Source: Planctomycetota bacterium (GTDB lineage Bacteria; Planctomycetota; Planctomycetia; Isosphaerales; Isosphaeraceae). From it: 64,000 nucleotides of DNA. Both the position numbers and the translations under genes were made by a program. The notes below the pieces were generated by a model. The model was not told the DNA's origin and searched no databases. It saw only the letters and a list, made by a program, of their open reading frames with translations. This document shows positions 62,884-64,000 of the stretch, piece after piece (position 1 is the first letter of the stretch; every line of letters begins with the position of its first letter). The DNA lies in NCBI GenBank assembly GCA_021791715.1, contig JAJYWB010000030.1, forward strand, positions 1-64,000, in the 5' to 3' direction.

Positions 62884-64000
62884 GTGCGAAAAACCGAGAC
62901 GAATCAATCAACGGCCACAAACAACTCGAACGATTCGATCGTCTCTCCACGATCGATCGGCACGTCGAGCGAATCCCGGCTCAAAAGCATCGAGACACGC
63001 CGTCGCAGGCCGATTACATTAGTAATAAATCGCGGTCTCGAAACGGTCGAAACACGCCGCGGTTGGCTCAAAAAGCTCGCTCGCGGCGCAGCGGCGATCG
63101 CATTCGCGCAAGTCCCGGGTTTCTCGTTCGATCCGAACGCCAAGGCGAGTTCCCACATCGCCGAAGCCGCACGTGACGATGTTGAAAATCAAGCCGAGGC
63201 CGACGAAACCGCCGCGATTGAAAAACTGGGAAACACCGCGGGCTTGGGCCGATTTCGCACGACGCGGAGCGACCATTTCCTGGCGATCGGCGACGCCGCC
63301 GAGGCGTTCCGAACCGACGCGTTGGCGATTTGTGAACTCATCTTGCTCGATTATCTCGATCACTTCCGCGCCAAGGGTTTCGAGATCCACGAACCTCAAA
63401 AACGCCTCACCGTCGTCGCGCTCGCGGGGGCGAAATCGTTCGAGGCGTTCTCGGGAGAAGATCCCCAAGGCGTAATCGGCGGCTTTTATGATCGCGACAC
63501 AAATCGACTGATCTTTTATGATTTCCGCCGCATGAACGGACCCGTCGCCGCGGCGCGTCCCGAAAAAGCGAATACTTTGGCTCTCGTCCACGAGACGACC
63601 CATCAGCTCACCTTCAACACCGGGCTTCTCGCTCGAACCCGCGACGTTCCCGTGACGATCGCCGAGGGTCTGGCGATGTACGTCGAACAGCACAACCCCA
63701 AAAAACGCGCTCGTCCGGGCGAGATCAATCGCGACCGCCTCAAAGGACTCGTACTCGCACGCGGCAAACGCGTTTCGTGGATTCCAATCAAAAAGCTAAT
63801 CGCCGACGACGACCTGTTCGGAACCAAAGCCGACGACGACACCGTGCAATTGGCTTACGCCGAAAGCTGGCTCCTCGTCCATCGCCTTCTCACCGATAAA
63901 ACGAAACTCGAACACTTTCGCGATTACCTTAAGGAAATTCAAAGCCGCGTCGATTCGACACGCCGGATCGCCGACGCCGCGAAACATCTCGGCGATCTCG
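62884..64000 (+). CDS. DUF1570-like metallopeptidase-type protein, cut by window end
   Basis: Open frame from GTG 62884 to the last base, 372 codons with no stop. The start has GGGAAGAGG just upstream. Residues about 1-60 are basic, then a short hydrophobic stretch (GAAAIAFAQVPGFSF). The central region carries RTTRSDHFLAIGD and RLTVVALAGAKSFEAFSG; near residue 236 is LVHETTHQLTFNTGL, a zinc-peptidase-like HETTH motif, followed by PVTIAEGLAMYVEQH and LAYAESWLLVHRLL. This is the pattern of planctomycete DUF1570 proteins. The C terminus is missing, so the full size is unknown. Confidence 0.82.
   Translation, partial: MRKTETNQSTATNNSNDSIVSPRSIGTSSESRLKSIETRRRRPITLVINRGLETVETRRGWLKKLARGAAAIAFAQVPGFSFDPNAKASSHIAEAARDDVENQAEADETAAIEKLGNTAGLGRFRTTRSDHFLAIGDAAEAFRTDALAICELILLDYLDHFRAKGFEIHEPQKRLTVVALAGAKSFEAFSGEDPQGVIGGFYDRDTNRLIFYDFRRMNGPVAAARPEKANTLALVHETTHQLTFNTGLLARTRDVPVTIAEGLAMYVEQHNPKKRARPGEINRDRLKGLVLARGKRVSWIPIKKLIADDDLFGTKADDDTVQLAYAESWLLVHRLLTDKTKLEHFRDYLKEIQSRVDSTRRIADAAKHLGDL

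Overview
The window reads like chromosomal DNA of a planctomycete, most likely Isosphaeraceae-like. I infer this from the moderately GC-rich sequence full of CGATCG words, the many genes without a clear Shine-Dalgarno, a short PheT, an H4MPT-type C1 gene pair, DUF1570-type and Gfo/Idh/MocA exported proteins, and small planctomycete-style proteins. No 16S or other decisive marker is present, so the taxonomy is an inference.

Layout. 1-390: a short MITE/REP-like inverted-repeat element. 391-1731: exported thioredoxin-like protein. 2.1-7.1 kb: housekeeping block of SRP RNA, dnaX, ybaB, recR and rpoN, with a run of nine A in dnaX and a close sigma-54 promoter match before rpoN. 7.2-10.4 kb: small hypothetical genes, a six-copy 32-bp tandem repeat and an M29 aminopeptidase. 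10.4-26.9 kb: a BREX type 1 phage-defence locus on the minus strand (brxA-brxB-brxC-pglX, then pglZ-brxL). It is split between pglX and pglZ by about 3.7 kb of cargo holding an intact DarG antitoxin, a decayed darT toxin gene and two small unknown genes. 27.6-32.8 kb: two glycosyltransferases, a methyltransferase and glgB. 33.2-33.7 kb: a broken Phd-type antitoxin and more copies of the palindromic repeat. 34-37.3 kb: ffh-rpsP-trmD-rplS (no rimM). 37.4-40.3 kb: metallophosphoesterase, small proteins, and an HNH nuclease gene pair flanked by an imperfect direct repeat. 40.3-45.3 kb: rpmI-rplT-pheS-(82 aa)-pheT. 45.5-50.8 kb: exported carboxypeptidase-regulatory-like protein, YugP-type peptidase, ATP-grasp enzyme, small Cys-containing exported protein. 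51.1-52.6 kb: fae and mtdB-like genes. 52.7-57.3 kb: SpoIIE-type phosphatase and an Mla/MCE lipid transporter (mlaE-mlaF-mlaD). 57.5-64 kb: Gfo/Idh/MocA protein, DoxX-like protein, ApbE, WD40 protein, and a DUF1570-like gene cut by the window end.

How the genes work together. The BREX genes form one defence system: PglX methylates host DNA, and BrxC, PglZ, BrxL, BrxA and BrxB support exclusion. The cargo marks the gap between pglX and pglZ as an accessory slot. Both halves of the signal recognition particle (ffs and ffh) lie in the window 32 kb apart. fae, the mtdB-like gene and perhaps the ATP-grasp gene belong to H4MPT-linked formaldehyde oxidation. The strongest points for a second look are the DarTG remnant inside BREX, the dnaX slippery run, the sigma-54 site before rpoN, the AT-rich recognition region of PglX, and the dispersed palindromic elements.
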